From the NCBI RefSeq assembly GCF_037026715.1, contig NZ_JBANCG010000007.1, positions 186,001 to 250,000 on the forward strand: a stretch of DNA of 64,000 nucleotides, written 5' to 3'. Both the position numbers and the translations under genes were made by a program. Position 1 is the first letter of the stretch. Each line of letters opens with the position of its first letter. Source of the stretch: Breoghania sp037026715. Lineage in GTDB: Bacteria; Pseudomonadota; Alphaproteobacteria; Rhizobiales; Stappiaceae. Below the pieces are notes generated by a model. The model had not been told where the DNA came from, did no database searches, and saw only the letters and a program-made list of their open reading frames with translations. Shown here piece by piece: positions 1-8,976 of the stretch.

Positions 1-2
1 TG

Positions 3-674
3 GTCATCGCGCCGGACATGCCGGGACACGGGAAAACGAAGGATGCGGTCGACCTCACCATCGAGACGGCTGCCGACGCGGTTCAGGCATTGCTTGAGAA
101 GCGGCGTCTCGACAGGGTGCTGCTCGCCGGCTGGTCGATGGGCGCCCATGTCGCCTTCGCGCTGATCGAGCGCCACGGCGCGGACCGCGTCGCCGTCCTG
201 CTGACCGAGGACATGACGCCGAAGGTGCTGAACGACGAGACCTGGCGTCTCGGCACGCGCAACGGCAACGACGCCGAGCACAACAAGGACGTGCTCGCCG
301 CCATTTCCGCCTACTGGCCACAGGTCGGCGAAAAGGTCGCCGAGGGCATCTTCGCCGAAGGCCTGACGCCCGACCCGGACCTGCTCGCCTATGCCAAGCG
401 CGAGATGCTGGCCGCCGATCCGGCGCTGATCGCCCCCATGTGGGCCTCGCTCACCGCGCAGGATTTCCGTCCGCTGATCCGCAAGATCGAAATCCCGGTG
501 CATCTGGTTTCCGGCAGCCGCAGCGCGCTTTACGGGCGCGATGTTGCACAATGGCAGGCGGAACGGCTGAAGGACGGGCACATCCACGACTTCGCCCGCT
601 CCGGCCATGCACCGCATCTGGAAGAGGCGGACGCCTTCACCGACCTCCTGCGCACCCTCTCAACCATTGCCTGA
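3..674 (+). CDS. alpha/beta hydrolase (5' end outside the window)
   Basis: The reading frame is open from the first bases, and the residues before the first ATG (VIAPDMPGHG) are typical alpha/beta hydrolase core, so the true start lies upstream. The nucleophile elbow GWSMG is visible about 45 residues in. A late histidine in SGHAPHLEE fits the catalytic His, and the C-terminal half holds a strand-Asp-type region (PVHLVSGSRSALYG). This is the fold of esterases, haloperoxidase-like hydrolases and related enzymes, and the substrate cannot be inferred. The last 15 bases overlap the end of the convergent LysR gene. The family call is firm and the function is open. Confidence 0.8.
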   Translation, partial: VIAPDMPGHGKTKDAVDLTIETAADAVQALLEKRRLDRVLLAGWSMGAHVAFALIERHGADRVAVLLTEDMTPKVLNDETWRLGTRNGNDAEHNKDVLAAISAYWPQVGEKVAEGIFAEGLTPDPDLLAYAKREMLAADPALIAPMWASLTAQDFRPLIRKIEIPVHLVSGSRSALYGRDVAQWQAERLKDGHIHDFARSGHAPHLEEADAFTDLLRTLSTIA

Positions 675-1565
675 GGGCGGCGCCTCCCCCTTGCACAGGC
701 TGACGAACTCGGTGGCCGATTTGCTGAGCCGCCGTTCCCGGTGGTGAAGCAGCGAATAGGCGCGCGCCGGCAGCGGGTGGTTGACCGCAACGAGATCCCC
801 CTGACCGAGCAGCGGACCGGCGACCGAGGCGGAAATCGCGGTGGCACACATGCCGGAGCGCGTGGCGGAAAGCACCGCCTCGTTGGAGGGCAGCTCCAGA
901 ACAACCTGAAGGCTTTCCGCCGCAACCCCGCGCGCGGCGAGAGCCGCCTCGAATTCCGACCGCGTTCCCGATCCGCGTTCACGCAGCACCCATGTGCTGC
1001 CGGTCGCCAGATCTCCGGCCGCGACCGCCCGTCCATCCGCCCAGGGATGATCCGCCCCCACCACGACGATCAACGCATCCTCGGCGATCTTCTCGACCTT
1101 GAGGGCGGGAACATCCACATGCCCCTCCACGAAACCCATGTCCGCCTCGCCCGCCACAACCGCGCCGGCGACCGTCGCCGTGTTGCCGATCGATAGCGAA
1201 AGCTCGATCCCGGGATAGATGGCGTGAAACCGCATCATGAAGGGCGGCAGCCAGTATCCCGCGATCGTCTGGCTGGCGGCGACCGCCAGACGCCCACGGC
1301 GCAACCCGCCAAGCTCCGCAAGGACGAGCTGTGCGCTTTCCGCGCGCGCCAGAACCGCCTTGGCCTCGCCCAGAAACAGCCTCCCGTTTTCGTTGAGCAC
1401 TAGCCCGCGCCCCACCCGGTCGAACAGGGGCACCCCATAATGGCCCTCGAGCGCCCGCAAGGCAGAACTCACCGCTGACGGTGTCAGATGCAACGCCTCC
1501 GCCGCCCGCGTCAGATGTTCGCGTTCGGCCACGGCGACGAAGATGGAAAGCTGCTCGAAGGTCAT
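660..1565 (-). CDS. LysR-family transcriptional regulator
   Basis: The 301-residue protein has a normal LysR layout. An N-terminal winged helix-turn-helix spans about residues 2-60 (LTRAAEALHLTPSAVSSALR). A periplasmic-binding-protein-like effector domain follows from about residue 90. It is transcribed away from a YeiH-type exporter, with 150 bp between the starts. This is the classical LysR arrangement, in which the regulator controls the divergent gene and itself, and it resembles the yeiE-yeiH pairing known in enterobacteria. By that analogy it may respond to a sulfur oxyanion such as sulfite, which is inference from context only. The start at 1565 gives the usual N-terminus. Confidence 0.9.
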   Translation of the reverse strand: MTFEQLSIFVAVAEREHLTRAAEALHLTPSAVSSALRALEGHYGVPLFDRVGRGLVLNENGRLFLGEAKAVLARAESAQLVLAELGGLRRGRLAVAASQTIAGYWLPPFMMRFHAIYPGIELSLSIGNTATVAGAVVAGEADMGFVEGHVDVPALKVEKIAEDALIVVVGADHPWADGRAVAAGDLATGSTWVLRERGSGTRSEFEAALAARGVAAESLQVVLELPSNEAVLSATRSGMCATAISASVAGPLLGQGDLVAVNHPLPARAYSLLHHRERRLSKSATEFVSLCKGEAPPSGNG

Positions 1566-1688
1566 GAGATTCCGACGGAGATATGCCGACGCACACCACG
1601 ACGAGCGGGCCGGCCAACCGCATGGCGGACATCCGAAATGCGGCCGGCATGCTCTATCGTTCGATTTTATTGAAACAAATATCCAATA

Positions 1689-1704
1689 TTATCCCATGGA
1701 ATAA
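1689..1704. promoter_or_regulatory. candidate LysR operator in the lysR/yeiH divergent region
   Basis: TTATCCCATGGAATAA is an imperfect inverted repeat centred on CCATGG. It lies in the AT-rich part of the divergent spacer, just before the exporter gene. LysR proteins usually bind interrupted dyads of about this size. The assignment rests on symmetry and position only. Confidence 0.3.
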
Positions 1705-1715
1705 AATGATTTTCC

Positions 1716-2765
1716 ATGCGAGCGTCCGGCCATTCCCACCCTCTGGTAAACGCTCTCATGGACCTGCCCCGCTTCCTCGCCCGCGTCCTGCCCGGACTGC
1801 TCGCCAGCCTCGCTGTTGCCGCCGCCGCCTTCCTGCTGTCCCGGATCGAGATCTGGCTTTTCGGCCGCGACTGGCTGGAGAGCCTGGTTCTCGCCATCCT
1901 GCTGGGCGCGGTCGTGCGCTCCGGCCTGCCCTTTCACGGCATGCTGCGTCCGGGAGTCGATTTCGCGGCGAAGCAGGTGCTGGAGGTCGCGATCGTGCTG
2001 CTCGGGGGAACCATCAGTCTCGGCGCCATCCAGGCGGCCGGGCCGGAACTCGTCGGCGGCATCGCGCTGATCGTCGTGCTGGCGATTTCGGCCGGCTACG
2101 GCATCGGCCGCACACTCGGGCTGCCGCCCCGGCTCGCCACGCTGGTCGCCTGCGGCAACGCGATCTGCGGCAACTCCGCCATCGCCGCGACCGCCCCGGT
2201 CATCAAGGCCGAAAGCGACGACGTCGCCGCCTCCATCGCCTTCACCGCGGTTCTGGGAATATCCGTCGTGCTGCTCCTGCCGGCGATCGGCGCGCTCGCC
2301 GGGCTCAGCGAAACCCGTTATGGCGTTCTGGCGGGGCTCACCGTCTATGCCGTGCCGCAGGTGCTCGCGGCAGCCGCCCCGGCGGGGATGGTCGCGGTCC
2401 AGGTCGGCACGCTGGTGAAGCTCGTCCGTGTACTGATGCTCGGGCCGGTGATCTTCACCCTCGGGATGATGCCGGGCAACCGCGAAAGCGGCGCAGGCCT
2501 GCGCACGCTCGTGCCCTGGTTCATCATCGGCTTTCTCGTCATGATGACATTGCGCTCGGCCAACCTCATCCCCGACGCGGTGATTGCGCCGCTGACGCAA
2601 GGGTCCGGCATCCTCACCATCGTCGCCATGGCGGCGCTCGGCCTCACCGTCGATATCCGCACCCTTGCCCATGCCGGCGGGCGCGTGATGCTTGCGGCGA
2701 CCCTGTCGCTGCTCGTGCTGGGATGCCTGAGCGCGGGCCTGTTGCAGCTGCTGGCGGTTCAGTGA
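1716..2765 (+). CDS. YeiH/UPF0324-family putative sulfur-oxyanion exporter
   Basis: This 349-residue integral membrane protein has about ten hydrophobic helices. It carries the conserved family stretch CGNAICGNSAIAATAPVI (about residues 145-165), typical of the conserved-hypothetical-698 / putative sulfate exporter family. Related proteins have been linked to export of sulfite or of sulfonate-derived products, but the substrate here is inferred. Two starts are possible, ATG 1716 and ATG 1758 (MDLPRFLARV). Neither has a strong ribosome site, and the shorter form would begin directly at the first membrane helix. The divergent LysR gene is its probable regulator. A weak link to the sox genes 40 kb away is the shared theme of sulfur oxyanions. 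Confidence 0.85.
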   Translation: MRASGHSHPLVNALMDLPRFLARVLPGLLASLAVAAAAFLLSRIEIWLFGRDWLESLVLAILLGAVVRSGLPFHGMLRPGVDFAAKQVLEVAIVLLGGTISLGAIQAAGPELVGGIALIVVLAISAGYGIGRTLGLPPRLATLVACGNAICGNSAIAATAPVIKAESDDVAASIAFTAVLGISVVLLLPAIGALAGLSETRYGVLAGLTVYAVPQVLAAAAPAGMVAVQVGTLVKLVRVLMLGPVIFTLGMMPGNRESGAGLRTLVPWFIIGFLVMMTLRSANLIPDAVIAPLTQGSGILTIVAMAALGLTVDIRTLAHAGGRVMLAATLSLLVLGCLSAGLLQLLAVQ

Positions 2766-2831
2766 CAAGAGCATGGCGTCGCAGATGGGTCACCGGCACA
2801 CATTCCACAACGCGGCGAGGATAACGCGCCT

Positions 2832-4022
2832 CTACCCGCGCATCGCCACCTTACCCTCGGCCAGGAACGTCTCCATCCGCTCCAGCGCGCGAGAAATGTT
2901 CTCCTGCGAATTGGCATAGGAAACGCGCACATAGCCCTCGCCGAGCGTGCCGAAATCCGGGCCGCCGATGAGCGCCACGCCCGCCCCCTCCAGCAGCGCG
3001 GAAGCCAGCGCCTTGGCCTTCCAGCCCGTGGCCGCGATGTTCGGAAACGCGTAGAAGGCGCCCTTCGGCAGGATGCAGGACACGCCCGGGATCGCGTTCA
3101 ACCCGTCGACCACCAGTTTGCGGCGCGCGTCGAACTCCGCAACCATCTGCGCAACCGCATCCTGTGGGCCGGTGAGCGCGGCCAGCCCGGCATATTGCGC
3201 CGGCGCGTTCACGCAGGACCAAGCATTGACCGCCAGCTTCCGGACCTTGTCGTAAAGCGGCTCTGGCCAGACCGAATAGCCAAGCCGCCAGCCCGTCATG
3301 GCGTAGGTCTTCGACCAGCCGTCGAGCAGGATCAACCGGTCGCGTATTTCCGGGTACGTCAGGAGCGATACGTGTTCCTCGCCGTCATAGGTCATCTGGC
3401 CGTAGATCTCGTCGGAGAGGATCGCGACATGGGGATGACCTTCCAGCCCCGCAACGAGCCTGTCGATCTCGGCCCTTGGCGTGACCCCGCCGCACGGGTT
3501 GGCGGGCGAATTGACGATGACGAGCCGGGTTTTGTCGGTGATCAGACCCAGCAATTCGTCGGCCTGGAAGGCGAAGCCGTTTTCCTCGCGGATCGGCACG
3601 GGCACAGGCGTGGCGCCGGTGAATTCGATCATCGAGCGATAGATCGGAAAACCGGGATCGGGATAGAGGATCTCCGCGCCCGGCTCGCCGAACATCAAGA
3701 TCGCGGCGAACATCGTCACCTTGCCGCCGGGCACGATGATCACCCGTTCGGGCGAGACCTCGACGCCGGTGCGCCTCGCGAGATCCGCCGCGACCGCTTC
3801 GCGCAAGGGGGCGATGCCGGTGGCAGGCGTATAGCCGTGGTGGCCGTCGCGCAGCGCCCTTATCGCCGCTTCCACGATATGCTCGGGCGTCGAAAAATCC
3901 GGCTGGCCGATGCCGAGATTGATGATGTCGCGCCCTTGCGATGCAAGCTGCGTCGCCCGCGCCAGCACGGCGAACGCGTTTTCCTCGCCGATCCGGTCAA
4001 ATCCGGCAATCGTGGTGAGCAT
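2832..4022 (-). CDS. class I/II pyridoxal-phosphate aminotransferase
   Basis: The 396-residue protein is a fold-type I aminotransferase of the aspartate/aromatic group. The substrate-side motif GIGQPDF lies near residue 36, NSPANPCGG near 171-179, DEIYG near 204-208, and the Schiff-base lysine is Lys238 in DGWSKTYAMTGWRLG. Family members transfer amino groups between amino acids and 2-oxo acids in the cytoplasm. The amino-acid specificity cannot be read from these motifs. It is preceded on the same strand by a small RHH gene (66-nt gap), so the two may be co-transcribed. Confidence 0.9.
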   Translation of the reverse strand: MLTTIAGFDRIGEENAFAVLARATQLASQGRDIINLGIGQPDFSTPEHIVEAAIRALRDGHHGYTPATGIAPLREAVAADLARRTGVEVSPERVIIVPGGKVTMFAAILMFGEPGAEILYPDPGFPIYRSMIEFTGATPVPVPIREENGFAFQADELLGLITDKTRLVIVNSPANPCGGVTPRAEIDRLVAGLEGHPHVAILSDEIYGQMTYDGEEHVSLLTYPEIRDRLILLDGWSKTYAMTGWRLGYSVWPEPLYDKVRKLAVNAWSCVNAPAQYAGLAALTGPQDAVAQMVAEFDARRKLVVDGLNAIPGVSCILPKGAFYAFPNIAATGWKAKALASALLEGAGVALIGGPDFGTLGEGYVRVSYANSQENISRALERMETFLAEGKVAMRG

Positions 4023-4088
4023 GCCCGTCCTTTCCCTCCGCCCGCATCGGTGTGCGGATCATTGCCGTCCAGCCTCCGCGTTCAGGCG

Positions 4089-4391
4089 TCAGGCGATCTT
4101 TTTCAGTACCGCAACCTCTTCCGGCTCCGGCCGGTGGCCCTTGAGATAGAGGGCGCAGGTCGTGCGCAGCATGGAGGCGAAATTCGGGATCGTGCCGTTG
4201 ATCTCGAGCGCCTCGTCATAGAGCTGGGATAGGAACTTCGGTGTGGTGAGGCCCTGGCCCGCGGCGATCTCGTCGAGAAGCGCCCAGAAGGTCGCTTCCA
4301 GCTGGATGGAGGTGGAATGCCCGGCGATACGGACCGACCGGTTGATCTGCTTGTAGCCGGCGGGGTCCTGTCCGGCGAATACCCTGCACAT
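4089..4391 (-). CDS. short ribbon-helix-helix protein (RHH_4 type)
   Basis: The start chosen is the ATG at 4391. The resulting 100-residue protein opens with MCRVFAGQDP, characteristic of this alphaproteobacterial family, and GGGAG lies upstream at suitable spacing. A longer frame to 4469 only adds arginine-rich, non-conserved residues. The strand INRSVRIAGHSTSIQLE followed by helical FWALLDEIAAGQGL fits the ribbon-helix-helix DNA-binding fold. Such proteins are presumed small dimeric regulators, and no target is known. It lies upstream of the aminotransferase and divergent from the VOC/GMC genes, so either side could be regulated. Confidence 0.8.
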   Translation of the reverse strand: MCRVFAGQDPAGYKQINRSVRIAGHSTSIQLEATFWALLDEIAAGQGLTTPKFLSQLYDEALEINGTIPNFASMLRTTCALYLKGHRPEPEEVAVLKKIA

Positions 4392-4519
4392 GTGCCTTTT
4401 TCTCCCATGCCTTGCGGATTCTTGCGCCGCAGGTCGGCCAAGTATTCGTGCTGAAGCCAGCCTGCGCAAGCGTGCTTTCGGGCAAGGACAATTCGCAAAG
4501 GCCCTTCGGGCGAACGGTC

Positions 4520-4537
4520 GTGGTAGTCAACTGCCAC
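4520..4537. promoter_or_regulatory. imperfect inverted repeat in the RHH/VOC divergent spacer
   Basis: GTGGTAG and CTGCCAC flank the 4-nt loop TCAA, with one mismatch in the stem. It sits in the 225-bp spacer between the divergent RHH and VOC genes and could be an operator. Nothing else in the spacer stands out. Confidence 0.2.
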
Positions 4538-4616
4538 CACTTTTGGCGTCTTGCGTTCATACTATCCGCCAAACGCCGCTGCTGGCACGGCATCGAATAA
4601 CAATCGGAGGTATCCG

Positions 4617-5012
4617 GTGGCAAAAGCCATTCACATGATGATCCGCGTTCTTGACGAGGCCCGCTCCGTCGAATTCTACAAGACCGCCTTCGGCCTCGAC
4701 GTCGCAGACCGCTACGATTTCGACGACTTCACCCTCGTCTATCTGCGCAACGCGGATGCGGATTTCGAGGTGGAACTGACCGTCAACAAGGGCCGCACGA
4801 CGCCGTATGACCTCGGCGATGGCTACGGCCATGTCGCCTTCTGCGTTGAGGATCTTGATGCCGAGCATACCCGGTTCCAGACGGCGGGCCTGACGCCGAA
4901 GGACATCAAGGAATTCCATCGCGACGGCGCCCTGATGGCGCGTTTCTTCTTCGTGGAGGATCCCGACGGCTACAAGATCGAGGTACTGCAGAAACACGGC
5001 CGATACCACTGA
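4617..5012 (+). CDS. VOC-superfamily protein, lactoylglutathione-lyase-like
   Basis: The start is set to GTG 4617, because GGAGG ends six bases upstream and the protein then begins MAKAIHMMIRVLD, the usual glyoxalase I opening. The product has 131 residues. Candidate metal ligands are His in IHMMIRV, Glu in FEVELTV, His in GYGHVAF and Glu in YKIEVLQ. These match the paired beta-alpha-beta-beta-beta modules of glyoxalase I. The usual role is isomerising the methylglyoxal-glutathione adduct. It stands 71 bp before a two-gene GMC oxidoreductase unit on the same strand, so it may help remove a reactive aldehyde made there, which is inference. Confidence 0.85.
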   Translation: MAKAIHMMIRVLDEARSVEFYKTAFGLDVADRYDFDDFTLVYLRNADADFEVELTVNKGRTTPYDLGDGYGHVAFCVEDLDAEHTRFQTAGLTPKDIKEFHRDGALMARFFFVEDPDGYKIEVLQKHGRYH

Positions 5013-5083
5013 GATCCCCGCCGCCGGCCCGATTGGAGGAGAAGGCCGGCGGCAGCGCCTTTTGAAATGGGAGGAATGAGACA

Positions 5084-5665
5084 ATGCCGACGATCTATTC
5101 CGGCCGGGCCGCGCGCCCGGACGATGGTGCGCATCCGGGCACAAAAAGCGCCGGTCTTTCCAGACGCGCGCTCCTGCGCGGCACGGCAGCAACCGGATTG
5201 GGGGCGCTTCTGGTCATCTCCGGGCGCGCCGTCATCTGCCCGAGCCAGGCCTGGGGCCTTGAGACGCAATCCCTGAAGCCGGAGACGATGGCCACGCTCA
5301 TCCAGATGGCGCGCGACATCTACCCCCACGACCGCCTTGTCGACCGCTATTACGCCATCGCCGTCAAGGACCACGACACCAAGGCCGCCGAGAACGAGAC
5401 CCACCGCGACCTGATCGAGGGCGGCATCGGCGATCTTGACGCACGTGCCGGCGCCGGCGGCTATCGCGGCCTCGGCTGGGAGGAGGAGCGCGTCGCCGTC
5501 CTGCGCCAAATCGAGGACAGCCCCTTCTTCCAGGCCGTGCGGAGCGGCCTTGTCGTCTCCCTCTACAACCAGCACGAGATCTGGCCGCTCTTCGGATACG
5601 AGGGCGAGTCCTATTCCAAGGGCGGCTACATCCACCGCGGCTTCGACGACATCGACTGGTTGTAA
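5084..5665 (+). CDS. Tat-exported small subunit (gluconate 2-dehydrogenase subunit 3-like)
   Basis: The protein has 193 residues. A twin-arginine signal is clear near residue 27 (SRRALLRG followed by a hydrophobic run), so it should be exported folded by Tat. The rest contains IYPHDRLVDRYY, an acidic middle and a C-terminal GGYIHRGFDDIDW, as in the small subunits that accompany membrane-associated GMC dehydrogenases. The next gene, 50 bp downstream, encodes the GMC catalytic subunit without its own signal. By analogy with gluconate dehydrogenases, this subunit probably carries its partner through Tat. GGGAGG lies about ten bases before the ATG. Confidence 0.8.
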   Translation: MPTIYSGRAARPDDGAHPGTKSAGLSRRALLRGTAATGLGALLVISGRAVICPSQAWGLETQSLKPETMATLIQMARDIYPHDRLVDRYYAIAVKDHDTKAAENETHRDLIEGGIGDLDARAGAGGYRGLGWEEERVAVLRQIEDSPFFQAVRSGLVVSLYNQHEIWPLFGYEGESYSKGGYIHRGFDDIDWL

Positions 5666-5715
5666 GCGCGCGTTACCGCGCCTGAAAAGAACAAAGACGA
5701 TACGGAGGAAACACC

Positions 5716-7287
5716 ATGGCTGCTCCCTTTGAGCATTCCGACGACAGCGTGGTCGTCATCATCGGTTCGGGTGCCGGCGGCGGAACGCTGGGCAACGAAC
5801 TCGCCCAGAAGGGGATCGACGTCGTCATTCTGGAAGCCGGCGCCCGGCACGAATACGACGAGTTCATCAACGACGAATGGGCGAGCTTTGCCCAGCTCGC
5901 CTGGACCGACAAGCGCACGACGTCGGGCGACTGGCGGGTGGCGAAGGACTTCCCGAACCTGCCGGCGTGGATCGTCAAGGCGGTGGGCGGCTCCACCACC
6001 CACTGGGCCGGCGCCTCGCTGCGCTTCCAGGAGCACGAGTTCAAGGCGCTGACGCACTACGGCGCGCTCGACGGCGCGAACCTGCTCGACTGGCCGATCA
6101 CGCTTGCCGAGATGGAGCCCTACTACGCCCGCGCCGAGGACAAGATGGGCGTGACCCGGACGAACGGCATTCCGGGCCTTCCCGGCAACAACAACTTCAA
6201 GATCATGAAGGCCGGCGCCGACAAGCTCGGCTACAGCGAATGCTCCACCGGTCGCATGGCCATCAATTCGCAGCCGCGCGACGGGCGCAATTCCTGCCAA
6301 CAGACCGGTTTCTGCTTCCAGGGCTGCAAGTGGGGCGCGAAGTGGTCGACGCTCTACACCGAAATCCCCAAGGGCGAGGCGACCGGCCACATGGAGGTCC
6401 GCCCCAATTCACAGGTGCTCCGGATCGAGCACGACAAGGCGGGCAAGGTCACCGGCGTCGTCTACGCCGACAAGGACGGCAACGAGCAGCGCCAGAAGGC
6501 CCGCATCGTGGCGGTCGCCGGCAATTCCATCGAAAGCCCGCGCCTTTTGCTGAATTCGGCCTCGTCCATGTTCCCGGACGGGCTTGCCAACTCTTCCGGT
6601 CAGGTGGGGCGGAACTACATGCGGCACATGACCGGCTCGGTCTATGCGGTCTTCGAGAAGCCCGTGCACATGTACCGCGGCACCACCATGGCCGGCATCG
6701 TGCGCGACGAGGCAAAGCTCGACACCTCGCGCGGCTTCGTCGGCGGCTACGAGATGGAGACGCTGTCGCTCGGCCTGCCCTTCATGGCGGCCTTCCTCAA
6801 CCCCGGCGGCTGGGGCCGCTCGTTCACGAGCGCGCTGGATGAGTACGAGAACATGGCCGGCATGTGGCTCGTGGGCGAAGACATGCCGCAGGAGACGAAC
6901 CGGATCACCCTGCACGGCACCGATAAGGACGCCTTCGGCATGCCGGTGGCGAACGTCAACTTCTCCGACCACGCCAACGACATCGCCATGCGCAACCACG
7001 CCTATGCACAAGGATCGGCGCTCTATGACGCGGTGGGCGCGACGCGCACCTTCCCGACGCCGCCCTACCCCTCCACACACAATCTGGGCACCAACCGGAT
7101 GAGCGAAAAGGCGCGCGACGGCGTGGTCAACAAGCACGGCCAGAGCCACGACATCGCCAACCTGTTCGTCTCCGACGGGTCGCAATTCACGACGGGGGCT
7201 TCGGAAAATCCGACGCTGACGATCGTTTCGCTGGCAATCCGGCAGGCGGAATTCATCGCGAAGGAGATGGCGTCGGGCACGTTGTAG
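5716..7287 (+). CDS. GMC-family FAD-dependent oxidoreductase, catalytic subunit
   Basis: The 523-residue protein starts with a Rossmann FAD motif (VVIIGSGAGGGTLGNELA, about residues 12-29) and an acidic strand end (ILEAG). The C-terminal GMC segment includes PSTHNLGTNRM and SENPTLTIVSLAIRQAEFI. Enzymes of this group oxidise alcohols, sugars or sugar acids and pass electrons to a cytochrome or quinone. There is no signal peptide, so export would depend on the preceding Tat subunit. No cytochrome c subunit gene follows, unlike three-subunit gluconate or sorbitol dehydrogenases, so the electron acceptor is unknown. The ribosome site is GGAGG. Confidence 0.85.
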   Translation: MAAPFEHSDDSVVVIIGSGAGGGTLGNELAQKGIDVVILEAGARHEYDEFINDEWASFAQLAWTDKRTTSGDWRVAKDFPNLPAWIVKAVGGSTTHWAGASLRFQEHEFKALTHYGALDGANLLDWPITLAEMEPYYARAEDKMGVTRTNGIPGLPGNNNFKIMKAGADKLGYSECSTGRMAINSQPRDGRNSCQQTGFCFQGCKWGAKWSTLYTEIPKGEATGHMEVRPNSQVLRIEHDKAGKVTGVVYADKDGNEQRQKARIVAVAGNSIESPRLLLNSASSMFPDGLANSSGQVGRNYMRHMTGSVYAVFEKPVHMYRGTTMAGIVRDEAKLDTSRGFVGGYEMETLSLGLPFMAAFLNPGGWGRSFTSALDEYENMAGMWLVGEDMPQETNRITLHGTDKDAFGMPVANVNFSDHANDIAMRNHAYAQGSALYDAVGATRTFPTPPYPSTHNLGTNRMSEKARDGVVNKHGQSHDIANLFVSDGSQFTTGASENPTLTIVSLAIRQAEFIAKEMASGTL

Positions 7288-7324
7288 GCCGGGGCACACG
7301 AAGCAGGCCGGCGGGCGCGATCTC

Positions 7325-8365
7325 CTACCGTCGCCCGCCGGCGCTGCGGGCGACGCGCGCCAGGGTCAGCAGCGTGTCCGACACCACGGCCTGAGACAGA
7401 TGAGGCATGGTGCGCGACTTGAAGGTCGCCTCGTTGAGGATCTCCAGCGCTCGGGCGACGCGCGGCGGCGTCCACAGACGGATCTGCTGCGCGACCATCG
7501 GCTGGCGCTTGAAGTAGATCGCCGGTCGCGCCCGCTTGACGAGATCGTCCGGCGCGGCGCCGGCCTCCATTTCGGCGCGCGCCATCTGCAGCCACTGAAA
7601 GCGGCGCAAGGCCTGACCTGCGATGACGGAGGCATCGAGCCCCGAAGCATCGAGCCGGTCGAGACCGTGGTCGAGCGTTACCAGATCGCCGCTTGCCGCC
7701 GCATCGATCAGCGCATCGAGCGCGAAGGCGGAGGCATCGCCTACAACCGCCTCGACATCCTCGGCCTCCACACGGCCCTTTCCCAGGGCGTAAAGACAGA
7801 GCTTGGAGATCTCTCCGCGCGAGGCGAGCCGGTCGGCGCCGAGCAGCGAATGCAGGGCGGCCCGCGCCTCCCGCGTGATCGTCAGGTTCGCGACGCGCGT
7901 TTCCTCGTCGATCAGCCGGTCGAGATCGCGCGTCGCGTCGGCATAGCATGGCAGCGCGACGGCGTTGCGCGCGCCCTCGATCGTCTTACGAAGGCCCGTG
8001 CCCTTTTTCAGGTCACCCGCTTCGATGACCACGAGGGCATCGCCGCCGTCCGCCTTCAGGACGGGCTCGACCGCGGGCGACAGGTTCTTCGCGCCCACGT
8101 CGCGCACCCAGATGATGCGTTGGCCGCCGAAGAGCGGAACGGTGAGATATTCGTCGATGAGCCGTTGCGGATCGGAGGTGAGTTCGGAGGCATCGAGCCG
8201 CACGCGGCTGAACGGATCGTCATTGCCCTTGGCCGCACGCTCCACGATCGCCTTGGCGCGCTCGCTGACGAGCCCCGCATCGGGCCCGTAGACGAGCACG
8301 ACCACGGTGTCGGCCGGCGGGTTCGCGATGAAACGATCGATCTCGGCAGGTTTCAGCGCGACCAT
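7325..8365 (-). CDS. holA: DNA polymerase III subunit delta
   Basis: The 346-residue protein matches the clamp-loader delta subunit. It opens MVALKPAEIDRFI, followed by VLVYGPDAGLVSERA, the degenerate P-loop position of delta. Later come SRGEISKLCLYA and a C-terminal bundle with FKRQPMVAQQIRLW. Delta opens the beta sliding clamp during loading. The frame is open further upstream, but that part is only a shadow of lptE, and the ATG at 8365 gives the family's N-terminus. It is third in leuS-lptE-holA, the common alphaproteobacterial order, 80 bases after lptE. Confidence 0.92.
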   Translation of the reverse strand: MVALKPAEIDRFIANPPADTVVVLVYGPDAGLVSERAKAIVERAAKGNDDPFSRVRLDASELTSDPQRLIDEYLTVPLFGGQRIIWVRDVGAKNLSPAVEPVLKADGGDALVVIEAGDLKKGTGLRKTIEGARNAVALPCYADATRDLDRLIDEETRVANLTITREARAALHSLLGADRLASRGEISKLCLYALGKGRVEAEDVEAVVGDASAFALDALIDAAASGDLVTLDHGLDRLDASGLDASVIAGQALRRFQWLQMARAEMEAGAAPDDLVKRARPAIYFKRQPMVAQQIRLWTPPRVARALEILNEATFKSRTMPHLSQAVVSDTLLTLARVARSAGGRR

Positions 8366-8445
8366 GGTGAGATCCCGAGTTTCGGCGAGCAGTCGATCCC
8401 GCACGGATGGCCGGGCGGACGACGCTCCGGCGCAGGACCGCCCGC

Positions 8446-8976
8446 CTAGCCGTTCTTTTCCGCGAAATAGGCCGCGATCCGGGTGTGGATGTCGTCGGCC
8501 ACGACCTTCGCCGCCCGGTCTTCGGCATCGCGCGCAGCACGCAGGTTGGCAAAGCGCTGGTTGGAGAAGTCGTAGGAGGCGTTGGCGAACGACGAACCGG
8601 TCAGAAGCGTCCGGTCCGTGGCCACATCCGTCAGGGCGAAGCTGGCGGTCATCTGAACCAGATAGGCCGCCGGCACGTCGGACAGCTCCTCCACCGCCAC
8701 GGACGACTTGGAGGAGTTGACGATCATCTTCAACCGGTAGCGGACCGGCGCGGCCTCGCCGCCGCGCTGGAACGCGTAGATCAGCTCGTTGCGCAGCACC
8801 TGCTCGACGCGGTCGTCCGCCGGATCGATCTCGATCGCGGTCAGCTCCTCCTGCGCCGGCACGTTGCCGGGACTGACCGTCCCGTAAAGCGGGCGAACGT
8901 TGCAGCCCGCCAGGACGGCGAGCGCACAAACGATACCAAGGACGCGAAAGCGGCCGGTAAAATCAGACAACGACAT
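8446..8976 (-). CDS. lptE: LPS-assembly lipoprotein LptE
   Basis: The 176-residue protein has a short basic N-terminus, a hydrophobic stretch and a lipobox LAGC with the lipidated cysteine at residue 25. PLYG follows directly, as is usual for LptE. LptE sits in the outer membrane as the plug of LptD and helps insert lipopolysaccharide. Its start overlaps the last 14 bases of leuS, so the two are translationally coupled, and holA follows. Identification rests on the lipobox, size and the conserved leuS-lptE-holA order. Confidence 0.9.
   Translation of the reverse strand: MSLSDFTGRFRVLGIVCALAVLAGCNVRPLYGTVSPGNVPAQEELTAIEIDPADDRVEQVLRNELIYAFQRGGEAAPVRYRLKMIVNSSKSSVAVEELSDVPAAYLVQMTASFALTDVATDRTLLTGSSFANASYDFSNQRFANLRAARDAEDRAAKVVADDIHTRIAAYFAEKNG

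Noticed and set aside
7325..8929. holA appearing as a 534-residue protein
   Set aside because: The extra N-terminal residues are the wrong frame of lptE. The conserved protein begins at 8365.
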